Shown here: in pieces, positions 7,286-16,100 of the stretch
How the letters are laid out: the number at the start of each line of letters is the position of its first letter
Numbering within the stretch: the stretch's first letter is position 1
NCBI GenBank assembly: GCA_010028775.1
Contig: RHAF01000012.1
Location: forward strand, 1 to 22,080
Direction of reading: 5' to 3'
From: Verrucomicrobiota bacterium
GTDB taxonomy: Bacteria; Verrucomicrobiota; Verrucomicrobiia; Methylacidiphilales; Verrucolacustridaceae
Length of the DNA: 22,080 bases
Position numbers and translations under genes: made by a program
Notes under the pieces: generated by a model
Told to the model about the DNA's origin: nothing
Databases searched by the model: none
The model's input: the letters and a program-made list of their open reading frames with translations, nothing else

Positions 7286-7596
7286 AGCTCGTCATCGTCC
7301 TCACCACCGTGGCCCGACAATCACAGGCGCGGGAACTGGCCGGAGCCGCCCTTCAGGGTCGCCTCGCCGCTTGCGTGCAGATTCTCCCCGGGATGGAGTC
7401 CCATTACGTTTGGCAGGGAAGAAGAAAGAGATCCCGGGAGTTTCTTCTTCTCGCGAAAACCACCGCCCCCCGGTGCAAGGGGCTGATGCAACTCTGGACC
7501 CGGATTCATCCCTATGATTGTCCCGAGATGGTCGCCCTCACCGGAAAATCCGCCTCGGCCTACGGCCGCTGGGTCGCGAATGCGACCTCCCTCTGA
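7282..7596 (+). CDS. cutA: CutA1-like divalent cation tolerance protein
   Basis: This 104-residue reading starts at a GTG (7282-7284) embedded in the stop of the upstream glycosylase (GTGA), so translation is probably coupled. It matches CutA1 along its length: VIVLTTVARQSQARELAG, LQGRLAACVQILPGMESHYVWQG, then KRSREFLLLAKTT and a C-terminal PYDCPEMVAL with SASAYGRWV. The conserved RLAACV, the S-Y-W-G run and the late E-hydrophobic-KT segment are all present. CutA forms a small trimer linked to copper tolerance in E. coli, but its true role is uncertain. It is the last gene of the run with rluD and udg, and its stop is only two bases from the convergent permease stop. Confidence 0.85.
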   Translation: MKLVIVLTTVARQSQARELAGAALQGRLAACVQILPGMESHYVWQGRRKRSREFLLLAKTTAPRCKGLMQLWTRIHPYDCPEMVALTGKSASAYGRWVANATSL

Positions 7597-7598
7597 CT

Positions 7599-9359
7599 TC
7601 AGCCCACGACCACGAGCTTGATTTCCTCCGGCAGGTGGGCCGACACCTCCCGCACGGTATCTCCCCGCAACAAGTTGATCAGAAGACCGCGGCGGGTTCC
7701 CCCCAGCACCACCACATCCGCCCCCAAGGTGGCCGCCAGCTCCACAATCATGTCGGAGGCCTTGTTCGCCGTGCAGTACACCGGGGTCATAGCCACTTTG
7801 GAATCCTTGGCGATGCGAGCCGCCTCGGTCAGGACCTTCTCCGCCACGGGATCGTCCTGCAGGCGGCCGCTGACCTCCGTGGCCACCTGCACCTCGCGGA
7901 TATAGAGGAAGTAGAGACGCGAACTCCGCAGTTTGGCCTCCTCGAGGGCAAATTTGGCCGAGGGGGTGAGTCCACGCGCCGCCACCAGAATCCGACCCCC
8001 CTCCTCGCCCTCCTCCTCACCGAAAACGGGAGTAGCGGGGCCGGTTGTGACGGCAACCGGAACCGGTCCCTTGGCGGTCTCCTCCTTCAACTTCGCCCGG
8101 TAGGTTTCCCGGACGAACAGGCCGACCCCGCAAACCGTCAGGGCAAACATCAGGGCGTGGACCTTGGTCACCGCAATGGTGACCCAGATGGCTCCCATCA
8201 AAACCGCCGTCCCGATCATCACCCCCCTTTGCCACATCGCCATCGGAAGCGTCTTGTCCGTGCTGGTGGAGGCCAAGTTTAGGGTGATCGCCCCAACCAC
8301 CCCGATGGCATAGAGCGAGGCCAATGCCTCAAAGCCCGGAGCCAGATCCAGGATGAGAATCGGCAGACCGACGGAGACGATCAGGGGCACCCAGGGCACT
8401 CCCTGGCGGTTGAGCATGCGGAAGACGGGCGGCAACTCGCCGTCCTGGGCCATGCTGTAGAGAATGGCCACCGTGGCCACGATGGCGGTGTTCACCGCGG
8501 AGAGAAGCAACAGACCAACGACCACTCCCACGGCCAAGCCGTAGCTGGGATGCACATAGTATTCGGCCATTTTGCGGAGAAAACTTTCCGGCTTGCTGAA
8601 ACTTTCCTCCGGCATGCCCGCGGCCAGGATTCCAAGGGCTGCGGTCAGCAGACAGACCTCGGCCATCACCAGCCAGATGGCCCGACGAGCGTTCCGGCGG
8701 ACGGAAGGTTTTTCGGGTGAGGATTCCGGATCGGGTTTCATCACCCCCGTGGTGTTGGCCACCGCCTCCACTCCCGACAAGGCGAGAACCATGCCGGCAA
8801 AAAGCTGCCAGCTGTGACCCAAACCCTCCGTGGGCCAATGCCAATGAAGGACCGGCTGGTTCCATAATCCGCCGGCCACCAACCCCAGCACCACGAGGAC
8901 CATGGGCACCGCCAGATAGACTGCCAAACCGGAGGAAAGCCGGGGCCCGAAATAGTTCAGCACTCCGAGAGCAAAAATGGCGAGGATTGCCCATCGGGTG
9001 GCATCCCCCGTCCCGAAATAATTGAAGGCCTCATAGCAACTCATCGAGGCGGTCACCGCGTAGTCCGCCAAAAGGAGAAGCGCGCCGACCACGGCCAGCC
9101 GGGCACTGTGCGTCCGGGCGGCATGATAGACTCCCCCACCTTCGGGGAAGTAACGGCAAACCCACACATAGTTGCAGCCCACCAAAAAGGTCAGCCCGGC
9201 GATGGCGGCCAAATAGGCGGGGGCCGCGTAGCCCGCCAAAAGAACCGCTAACCCGATGACATAGGCCTTGCTCGTCCCCCAGTCGCCGTACAGGAGGGCG
9301 GCCGCCCGCAACCAGCCCACATTCCGCGGGCGGCTTCCGTGGATCACCATTTCACTCAT
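7599..9359 (-). CDS. APC-superfamily permease with C-terminal Usp domain
   Basis: This 586-residue protein combines two domains. Residues about 15-430 form an amino acid/polyamine/organocation permease with around twelve hydrophobic segments. Its family-like N-terminus is WLRAAALLYGDWGTSKAYVIG, and it contains the segments FPEGGGVYHAART, GVEAVANTTGVMKPDPE and NTAIVATVAILYSMAQDGELP. After an acidic linker (FGEEEGEEGGR), residues about 455-586 resemble a universal stress protein domain: RILVAARGLTPSAKFALEEA and, at the end, ADVVVLGGTRRGLLINLLRG followed by TVREV, a nucleotide-binding-like loop. Such fusions suggest that cytosolic nucleotide state gates transport. The ATG overlaps the stop of the upstream MTHFR fusion (ATGA), so the substrate may relate to methionine or one-carbon metabolism, but this is inference. 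Confidence 0.85.
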   Translation of the reverse strand: MSEMVIHGSRPRNVGWLRAAALLYGDWGTSKAYVIGLAVLLAGYAAPAYLAAIAGLTFLVGCNYVWVCRYFPEGGGVYHAARTHSARLAVVGALLLLADYAVTASMSCYEAFNYFGTGDATRWAILAIFALGVLNYFGPRLSSGLAVYLAVPMVLVVLGLVAGGLWNQPVLHWHWPTEGLGHSWQLFAGMVLALSGVEAVANTTGVMKPDPESSPEKPSVRRNARRAIWLVMAEVCLLTAALGILAAGMPEESFSKPESFLRKMAEYYVHPSYGLAVGVVVGLLLLSAVNTAIVATVAILYSMAQDGELPPVFRMLNRQGVPWVPLIVSVGLPILILDLAPGFEALASLYAIGVVGAITLNLASTSTDKTLPMAMWQRGVMIGTAVLMGAIWVTIAVTKVHALMFALTVCGVGLFVRETYRAKLKEETAKGPVPVAVTTGPATPVFGEEEGEEGGRILVAARGLTPSAKFALEEAKLRSSRLYFLYIREVQVATEVSGRLQDDPVAEKVLTEAARIAKDSKVAMTPVYCTANKASDMIVELAATLGADVVVLGGTRRGLLINLLRGDTVREVSAHLPEEIKLVVVG

Positions 9360-11200
9360 TTCGTCCGGAGGAACTCCTTCACAATCGGGGCCGTCATACC
9401 CGAGCGCACCATCGGGGTGATCAGGTAAATCCCGCGGAAATGTTCGGCCACTTCCCGGGCAAGCTCCGCCGCGACCTCCCGCCCGTAGTCCGCCTGGGCG
9501 GGCCCCTCCGGCAGCGACCGGATCTTGTCGCGGACGGCATCGGGAATGGAAATGCCCGGAACTTCATGATGGAGGAACTCCGCGTTGCGCGAGCTGATCA
9601 CCGGCATCACCCCGACGAGCACGGGAATTCCCAAGGGGCCCAAAGCCTCCTTCATCTTCCGGATCATGGCCTTTTCATACACCGGCTGGGTCATGACAAA
9701 ATGCGCCCCTTTTTCCATTTTACGTTCCAACTTTTTGACCTGGGCGTCGAAATTTTTTGAGTTGGGGTTGAAAGCCACGCCGATGACAAACTCCGCCCCG
9801 GGCCCGATTTCCCGGCCGGCCGAGTTCCGGCCCTCGTTCATCTGCCGGATCAGGTCGATCAGACCCAGGCTGTTGACGTCGTAGACGGAAGTGGCCCCGG
9901 GATGGTCGCCGAATTTTGAGGGATCACCTGTCAGGGCCAAAACATGCCGGTGCCCCAGCGCCGCCAGCCCCATCAGCTCGCTCTGGAGACCGATGAGGTT
10001 TTTGTCGCGGCAGGCCAGATGGATCACACTGGTCGTGCCGAACTTTTCCCGCAGAAGGGTCGCCGCCGCCGTGTTGGCCACCCTCAAAATCGCCAGGGAG
10101 TTGTCGGCCAAGGTCAGGGCGGTGGCTCCGGCCTGCACCAGCTCCTCTGCCGCCTTTAAAAAAGGCCCCATGTCCAACCCGCGGGGGCTGTCGAGTTCCA
10201 CCACCGCGATGCGGCCTTTTTTCAATCGATCCAAGATGGAATCCTCACGTTTTCTTTTTTCCACGGGGGACGAGACCTGGATGGCCTCGCGTTTGGCCTC
10301 CACCGCGGGACGCGGGGAAAGGTTGGGTTGCAAACGGTCCACCCGGGCCTTCAAGGCCCGGATATGGGCGGGACTCACCCCGGATCCACCGCCCAGCAGG
10401 GTCACCCCCAGCGCGGGAAGTTCTGCCATTCTCTCGGCGAAGTAGTCCGGATGGTTGGCGTAAAGGTAGCGTCCCTCAGAAAATTCCGGCTGACCAGCAT
10501 CGGGATAAGCCGCGAGGACCTTGTCCGGTCCCGAGGAAATCCGTTTCAAGAGGGATCCGCAGGCGCTGGGACCAAAGGCCGGGGCCACCCCCACCACCTC
10601 GGCCCCCGCCCCACGCAATTTCCTGCAGGTTTCCTCCCAATCTTTTCCACCCGGCAGGGTTCCCTCACGACCCGAGGCCAGCAGGGCAATCACCGGAAGA
10701 TGATGCAGCTCACGCACCGCACCGATCGCCACCTCCAACTCCTCGGGATCGGCAAAAGCCTGCAGAAGCACCGCGTGGACCCCCCCGTCGATCAGCGCTC
10801 CCGCTTGGGTACGGAAGAGTTCCTCCAACGCCCGATTTCCCAACCCGTTACGATCAGCCGCAGTCAAACCGCTGGGTCCGATGCAACCGGCAACCCAGGC
10901 ACCGCTCTTGCCCACCTCACCCAGGGCCAATTTGGCTGCTTTCCAATTGATTTCATTCGCCTTGTCCTCCAACCCATGCCGGCGCAAGGCCAAGCGGTTC
11001 GCCGCAAAGCTGTTTGTCGCGATCAACCCAGCACCTGCCTCCAAAAAGTCCCGATGTACCGCCACAACCCTTTCCGGCTCAACCAAATTCAACCCCTCAA
11101 AGCTTCTCCCCAAAGGCACTCCCTCGGCATAGAGACAGGCCGCGACTGATCCGTCCCCGATCAGGATTCGCGATGTGAGGGTCTCCAAAAGATTTGCCAT
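9356..11200 (-). CDS. Homocysteine methyltransferase-like / methylenetetrahydrofolate reductase fusion
   Basis: I chose the ATG at 11198-11200 (MANLLETL, 614 residues). It aligns with the start of YitJ-type fusions better than the ATG 15 bases upstream. Residues 1-290 resemble an S-methyltransferase barrel (LLETLTSRILIGDGSV, AGLIATNSFAANRLALRRHG, AGCIGPSG). Residues about 315-614 are a methylenetetrahydrofolate reductase with an intact active site: VVELDSPRG containing Glu335, HLACRDKN, LTGDPSKFG with Asp426, and TQPVYEKAM. The reductase uses FAD and NAD(P)H to make 5-methyl-THF for methionine synthesis. The methyltransferase half is odd: the usual N-C site reads VGVAPAFGP (203-211), and the C-terminal GGCCGT motif reads GGGSGV (270-275). 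All three zinc-binding cysteines are therefore missing. It is operonic with the APC-Usp permease. Confidence 0.9.
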   Translation of the reverse strand: MANLLETLTSRILIGDGSVAACLYAEGVPLGRSFEGLNLVEPERVVAVHRDFLEAGAGLIATNSFAANRLALRRHGLEDKANEINWKAAKLALGEVGKSGAWVAGCIGPSGLTAADRNGLGNRALEELFRTQAGALIDGGVHAVLLQAFADPEELEVAIGAVRELHHLPVIALLASGREGTLPGGKDWEETCRKLRGAGAEVVGVAPAFGPSACGSLLKRISSGPDKVLAAYPDAGQPEFSEGRYLYANHPDYFAERMAELPALGVTLLGGGSGVSPAHIRALKARVDRLQPNLSPRPAVEAKREAIQVSSPVEKRKREDSILDRLKKGRIAVVELDSPRGLDMGPFLKAAEELVQAGATALTLADNSLAILRVANTAAATLLREKFGTTSVIHLACRDKNLIGLQSELMGLAALGHRHVLALTGDPSKFGDHPGATSVYDVNSLGLIDLIRQMNEGRNSAGREIGPGAEFVIGVAFNPNSKNFDAQVKKLERKMEKGAHFVMTQPVYEKAMIRKMKEALGPLGIPVLVGVMPVISSRNAEFLHHEVPGISIPDAVRDKIRSLPEGPAQADYGREVAAELAREVAEHFRGIYLITPMVRSGMTAPIVKEFLRTK

Positions 11201-11229
11201 GCCTGATAATCCCATTCAGAATAAGATTT

Positions 11230-12276
11230 GTGAAATCCTCGACAGTCATAAAAAAGCGGGAAAACGAAGATAACCCTTTGTCCTCCAATATTGAGGAGCT
11301 TATTAACGCCGCCGGAATCAAGGACCAACGGCAAATCTTCAGGGAGATGATTTCAACCGTTCTGAGCCTCGGTTCAAACGGAACAAATTTAGGGGACCTC
11401 AAGCAGTTCAAGCGCGTCATGCGTGAGATTCGGGATGCCAATCAGGTCTTTGCCCCTTATCGCGGCATCAAAAAAATTTCGGTCTTTGGTTCCGCCCGGA
11501 CCCAACCGACCTCGGCCACCTGGAAAGCCGCCCACCGTTTTGGCCAACTCATGCAGGAAGCCGGCTATATGGTCATCACCGGTGGAGGAGACGGGATCAT
11601 GGGCGCCGCCCAGGCCGGAGCGGGCCGGGCCCACGGGTTTGCCCTGAACATCGAGCTTCCCTTCGAGCAGGAGCCCAACGAGACCATCCGCGGGGACAGC
11701 AAACTCTTCAATTTCAAATATTTTTTCACCCGCAAACTGAATTTCGTGAAGCACTCCAACGCCATCGCCCTTTTCCCTGGCGGATTTGGGACCATGGACG
11801 AGGCCTTCGAGACCTTCACCCTGATGCAAACCGGAAAATCCGACATCATCCCGTTGATCATGGTTGATGCGCCGCGCGGCAACTTCTGGAAGACCTTCGA
11901 GAAATACATGCGGGAACATTTGCTCGGGGACGGCCTGATCTCCGAGGAGGATTTCACCCTCTTCAAGATCACCGATGATCTGGAATTTGCCCGGCGGGAA
12001 GTGGTGAACTTCTACTACAACTTCCACTCCTACCGCTACGTCGGCAACGTCATGATCATCCGGATGCAACGGCAAATCCCCCCCGGAGCCCTGGTCCGGC
12101 TGAACGAGGATTTCAACGACATCCTGCGCCCCGAGACCCTGATCACCGTCTGTGACCCCTATCCCGAGGAGGCCAACGAGCCCGAACTCGCCTCGCTCGC
12201 CCGCCTTTGCGTTCCCTTCAACCGCCGAAATCTCGGCCGGCTCCGCGCCCTGCTCGACCGTCTGAACCAGTTCTAA
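11230..12276 (+). CDS. LOG-family Rossmann-fold protein
   Basis: A Rossmann-like LOG domain occupies the middle: KKISVFGSARTQ, AGYMVITGGGDGIMGAAQAG and the family signature PGGFGTMDEAFE. The PGGxGTxxE motif marks LOG/YgdH-type proteins, some of which cleave nucleoside 5'-monophosphates (cytokinin-type or PpnN-like activity); older annotations say lysine decarboxylase. There is an N-terminal extension of about 80 residues and a C-terminal part of about 100 (FYYNFHSYRYVGNVMIIRMQ, RRNLGRLRALLDRL), which suggests the longer YgdH/PpnN-like group. I chose the GTG at 11230 (348 residues). The frame also opens at an ATG at 11194, but that would overlap the start of the divergent MTHFR gene. Neither start has a strong Shine-Dalgarno site. 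The substrate is not predictable. Confidence 0.8.
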   Translation: MKSSTVIKKRENEDNPLSSNIEELINAAGIKDQRQIFREMISTVLSLGSNGTNLGDLKQFKRVMREIRDANQVFAPYRGIKKISVFGSARTQPTSATWKAAHRFGQLMQEAGYMVITGGGDGIMGAAQAGAGRAHGFALNIELPFEQEPNETIRGDSKLFNFKYFFTRKLNFVKHSNAIALFPGGFGTMDEAFETFTLMQTGKSDIIPLIMVDAPRGNFWKTFEKYMREHLLGDGLISEEDFTLFKITDDLEFARREVVNFYYNFHSYRYVGNVMIIRMQRQIPPGALVRLNEDFNDILRPETLITVCDPYPEEANEPELASLARLCVPFNRRNLGRLRALLDRLNQF

Positions 12277-12328
12277 TTTTGTTTTGGGGATCTCGGGAAA
12301 AAGGATTATCCCACTCTCGTGTGAACTC

Positions 12329-13015
12329 TTAGATCGATCTTCGACGCAGCAAACAGGCACCGAACCCGATCAATAAAAGGGATAAGGAAGACGGCTCCGG
12401 CACAGAAGTCACCACATAAGAAGTTACTGCAGGTCGGGCGGTTACCCCTGCCGAAAGGTTGATGTCCCCCGCTTGGTAAGCCAAGGTGAAACGTTGGGTC
12501 GAAGCATCCGCCACGAAAGATCCCGTCACGAACCAGGCACCATTGGATGTCCCCGAACCAAAGAAAGCGCTGTCATTAACCCTCCAACCTTCGGACTGGC
12601 TGAAAATCTGGATTTCATAGTTTTGCCCCGCCGTTAATCCTCCCACATCCCAATAAATACTCCCTCGCCCACTGGCTCCTTGATAACCGTCCTTAAAAAG
12701 AATATTTAAAACGGAATCTCCCGTGTTTTGCAGCAGACCTCCGTAGCCCCCTCCACTCCCACTCGGGGTAAAACGGGAAAAATCGATCGATCGGTTGCGG
12801 AAGGTGTCTTGGACGTTCAGCAGACTGGTCCGACTCATATCGGCATACTTCGCCTCGACCACGGCTCCCGGAATAAGCTGGGCGTAGGCGTCCGCCGCTA
12901 CTCCGGTCTGAGTGACATACGTAAAGCCCGTATCCCAAGTGATCACTGCAGCAGCCAAAGGAGAAGAGCTCGCCAGGGCGAGCCCTAGCACAAAAAATAA
13001 GCGTCGAATCACCAC
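12329..13015 (-). CDS. PEP-CTERM sorting-domain protein
   Basis: This 228-residue exported protein starts at a GTG (13013-13015). It has an N-terminal signal peptide (VIRRLFFVLGLALASSSPLAAA). It ends with a textbook PEP-CTERM anchor from residue 205: VPEP, then SSLSLLLIGFGACLL, then RRRS. This tail directs the protein to an exosortase (EpsH/XrtA-type), which removes it during export to the cell surface or matrix. The body (residues 25-200) is Gly/Ser/Asn-rich and predicted to be mostly beta (GSIYWDVGGLTAGQNYEIQIF), as in lectin-like folds. No named domain is recognised. No exosortase gene is in the window, so one should exist elsewhere. It lies downstream of dnaE on the same strand. Confidence 0.85.
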   Translation of the reverse strand: MVIRRLFFVLGLALASSSPLAAAVITWDTGFTYVTQTGVAADAYAQLIPGAVVEAKYADMSRTSLLNVQDTFRNRSIDFSRFTPSGSGGGYGGLLQNTGDSVLNILFKDGYQGASGRGSIYWDVGGLTAGQNYEIQIFSQSEGWRVNDSAFFGSGTSNGAWFVTGSFVADASTQRFTLAYQAGDINLSAGVTARPAVTSYVVTSVPEPSSLSLLLIGFGACLLRRRSI

Positions 13016-13068
13016 CGGTTAACTTACGCGATTTTCCTGTTTTTCAAGGAGTTTTTAAATAGCTTAAG

Positions 13069-13091
13069 TCCCTGCCTAGCAGGGATTTTTT
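13069..13091 (+). terminator. Rho-independent-type hairpin, plus orientation
   Basis: TCCCTGC (13069-13075), loop CTA, GCAGGGA (13079-13085), then six T (13086-13091). The 7-bp stem is perfect and extends by three weaker pairs. Read on the plus strand it is a classical intrinsic terminator. On the minus strand, where dnaE and the PEP-CTERM gene lie, the stem is not followed by T. It may stop antisense transcription, or act as a plain 3'-end stem for dnaE mRNA. Confidence 0.55.
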
Positions 13092-13101
13092 CAATGAACG
13101 A

Positions 13102-16100
13102 TCAAGCGTGGGCTGCTTGAAACCTGCGCGGCCCCCATTTCGATTTCGGAACCTCAATTTCCCGCACGGCCAACTTGACCCGGTCTGGCCCCAAAGCTTC
13201 CCGTAGTTTTCCAATCGCCACCATGCTGGGTTGGATCCGCATCTGCGCCCCCACCTCCAGTAAAACTTTCTTCCCCTCCGCCTCCACTTCCAACCGCATG
13301 GGGGTTTCGCCGGAATGCGCCGCGACAATCTCTTTCACCTTGGCCATGACCTCACCCGCCAACTGCTCCCGGTTGGGCGCCAGATGGACATGGGTGACCA
13401 GCTTGGTCATCGCCGCTTCCAACGTGATGCATTCCGAGGTCCGGAGCCGCACCCGCTCCTCCGCGTCCGTATCCACCGAGCCCCCGACAACTAGCGGACT
13501 GCCCACCTTCAAAGCCATGCCGGCTTCCCGGTACAAATCCGGAAAAATCATAATCTCCATCCGCCCTGTCTTGTCCTCCAACATCACCCGCGCATATGGC
13601 TTCTTGTCTTTCTGGGTCAGCCGGACCTCCACCGCCGTCACCACCCCGGCCATCCGGGCCACCGTCCCACTCTGCATTTCATCCGGTTCCCCCAGGTTCA
13701 GTGTCCGGAAAGCCCGGAGATCCGCCTCAAACTCGTCCGCCGGATGGCCCGTGACGTAAAATCCAAGCAACTCCTTCTCCGCCGCCAGCTTCTCCCGCTT
13801 CGGCCAATCCGGAAAATCCGCCGGCGCCTTCTCCCCCCCTGTCTTTTTTTGGGGAGCCACCTCCTCCATCAACCCAAAGAGCGTCCCCTGCCCACGCTCC
13901 TTGTCCCGCGAGGCCGAGGCCGCCAAGGACATCGCCGCATCCACCTTCGAAGCCAGCCAGGCCCGGTTCGGGCTGATTTCGTCGAAAGCCCCCGAACGAA
14001 TCAGGCTCTCCACCGCCTTTTTGTTCATCGCCTTGTACTCCACCCGGGCACAGAAATCCTCAATCGAACCGAATTTTCCACCCGACTTTCGCGCCTCGAG
14101 GATCGCATCCACACACGCACCGCCCACGTTCTTGATCGCCCCCAGGCCGAAGAGAATCTGGTTGGGCTGAACGGTGAAGTTATTCTCGCTGGTGTTCACG
14201 CTGGGTGGAAGGATGCGGATTCCCATGTTCTGGGCCTCCGCCGTGAAGAGCGCGATTTTGTCCGTATTGTCCAGTTCGTGGGACAGGAGGGAAGCCATGT
14301 ACTCCGTCGGATGGTTGGCCTTGAGGTAGGCGGTCTGGCAGGCCAGAACGGCGTAGGCCGCGCTGTGGCTTTTGTTGAATCCGTATCCGGCGAACTTTTC
14401 CAGCAACTCAAAGATTCTCAGCGCCTGCGACCGTGGAATTTCATTCACCTTGGCGCAGCCCAGGACGAAGGTCTCCCTCTGCTTGGCCATCTCCTCCGGC
14501 TTTTTCTTGCCCATGGCTCGGCGCAGAAGGTCGGCCTGCCCGAGGCTGTAGCCGGCCAGCACCCTCGCGGCCGCCATCACCTGCTCCTGATAAATCAGCA
14601 CCCCGTACGTTTCGGAACTGATTTTTTCCAAAAGAGGATGTTCGTAACTAAACTGGGTTTTCCCTTTTTTCCGCTTTACGTACTCGTCGATCAGGTCCAT
14701 CGGGCCGGGGCGGTAGAGCGCGATCAGCGCAATCAGGTCCCCGATGCCCTTGAGGTCGAAGATCGCGCAAGTCCGACGCATCCCGGGCGACTCCACCTGG
14801 AAGACCCCCACATTTTCCGCGCGGTTCAAAAGGGCGTAGGTTTTCGGGTCATCCAGGGGAATTTCCTCCGGGGTCATCTTTTTGCCGGTGGTCTGCGCGA
14901 CGAGGGCCAGGCAGTCCTGGATGACCGTCAGGGTTTTCAATCCCAGAAAATCCATCTTCAACAACCCGATGTCTCCCACCGCCCCCATGGAGAACTGGGT
15001 CATCACCGCCCCGGTGTCGTCCCGGGTCAGCGGCAGATAGTCGGTCAGATCCCGGTCGGCAATCACCACTCCGGCCGCATGCGTTCCGCTTTGCCGCACC
15101 ATCCCTTCCAGTTGGAGGGCGGCATCGATCACCGGCCTGACCGACTCCTCCTGCGATAGATTTTTCAGTTCCGGCACCTGTTTCAAGGCATCCGAAAGCT
15201 TTGCCCCGGGGACCTTGGGAATGAGATCCGCGATCCGTGAGGTCTCCCCAAAACTCATGCCCATCACCCGCCCCACATCGCGCACCGCCATCTTCGCCCC
15301 CATCGTTCCGAAAGTGATGATCTGGGCCACGGCCCTCTCCCCGTATTTGTTCCGCACGTAGGCGATGACCTCCTCCCGCCTATCGGGACAGAAATCGATA
15401 TCAATGTCAGGCGGGGAAATTCGCTCCGGATTGAGAAACCTCTCGAACAGCAGGCCGTAGCGGATGGGGCAGAGGTCGGTAATTCCCAGGACGTAGGAAA
15501 CAAGGCTTCCCGCGGCACTGCCGCGGCCCGGGCCTACCGGGATGCCCTTGCGTTTGGCGTAGTCGATGAAATCCCAGACGATGAGGAAATAACTAACAAA
15601 CCCGGTCTTTTCGATCACCCCCATCTCAAATTCGAGGCGCTCCTTGAGCTCCGCGTCCGCCTCGACCCGGGGACCGTACCTTCGGGCCAGACCCTCACGA
15701 CACAACTTCCGGAAGTAGGCCTCCCGGGTCATCCCCTCCGGGACGGCAAAGGCGGGAAACTTGTTGCCTCCCAGCTCCAGTTCCAACTGGCACCGCTCCG
15801 CGATCTGGCCGGCATTTTCGTAGGCTTCGGGGAAATCGGCAAAAAGCCGGGCCATCGCCTCGCTTTCCTTGAGATAGAACTCCTCGCCGTACGATTTCAT
15901 CTTGCGCTCCGGATCGTTCAGCCGGCCATTGGTCGCGATGCAGACCAGAATCTCCTGGATGATGGCATTCTCTTTTTGGACATAGTGAACGTCGTTCGTC
16001 GCCACCAGAGGGGTGCGGGTCTCCTGCCCCAACTTGCGGTAAAACGCGCGGATCTTCTCCTGCTCCGGCAGGCCATGGTTCTGGATCTCGAGGTAAAAAT

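Noticed and set aside
13744..15159. A 471-codon plus-strand open frame opposite dnaE
   Set aside because: It is the antisense of conserved polymerase motifs, with Arg/His-rich composition and no recognisable domain.
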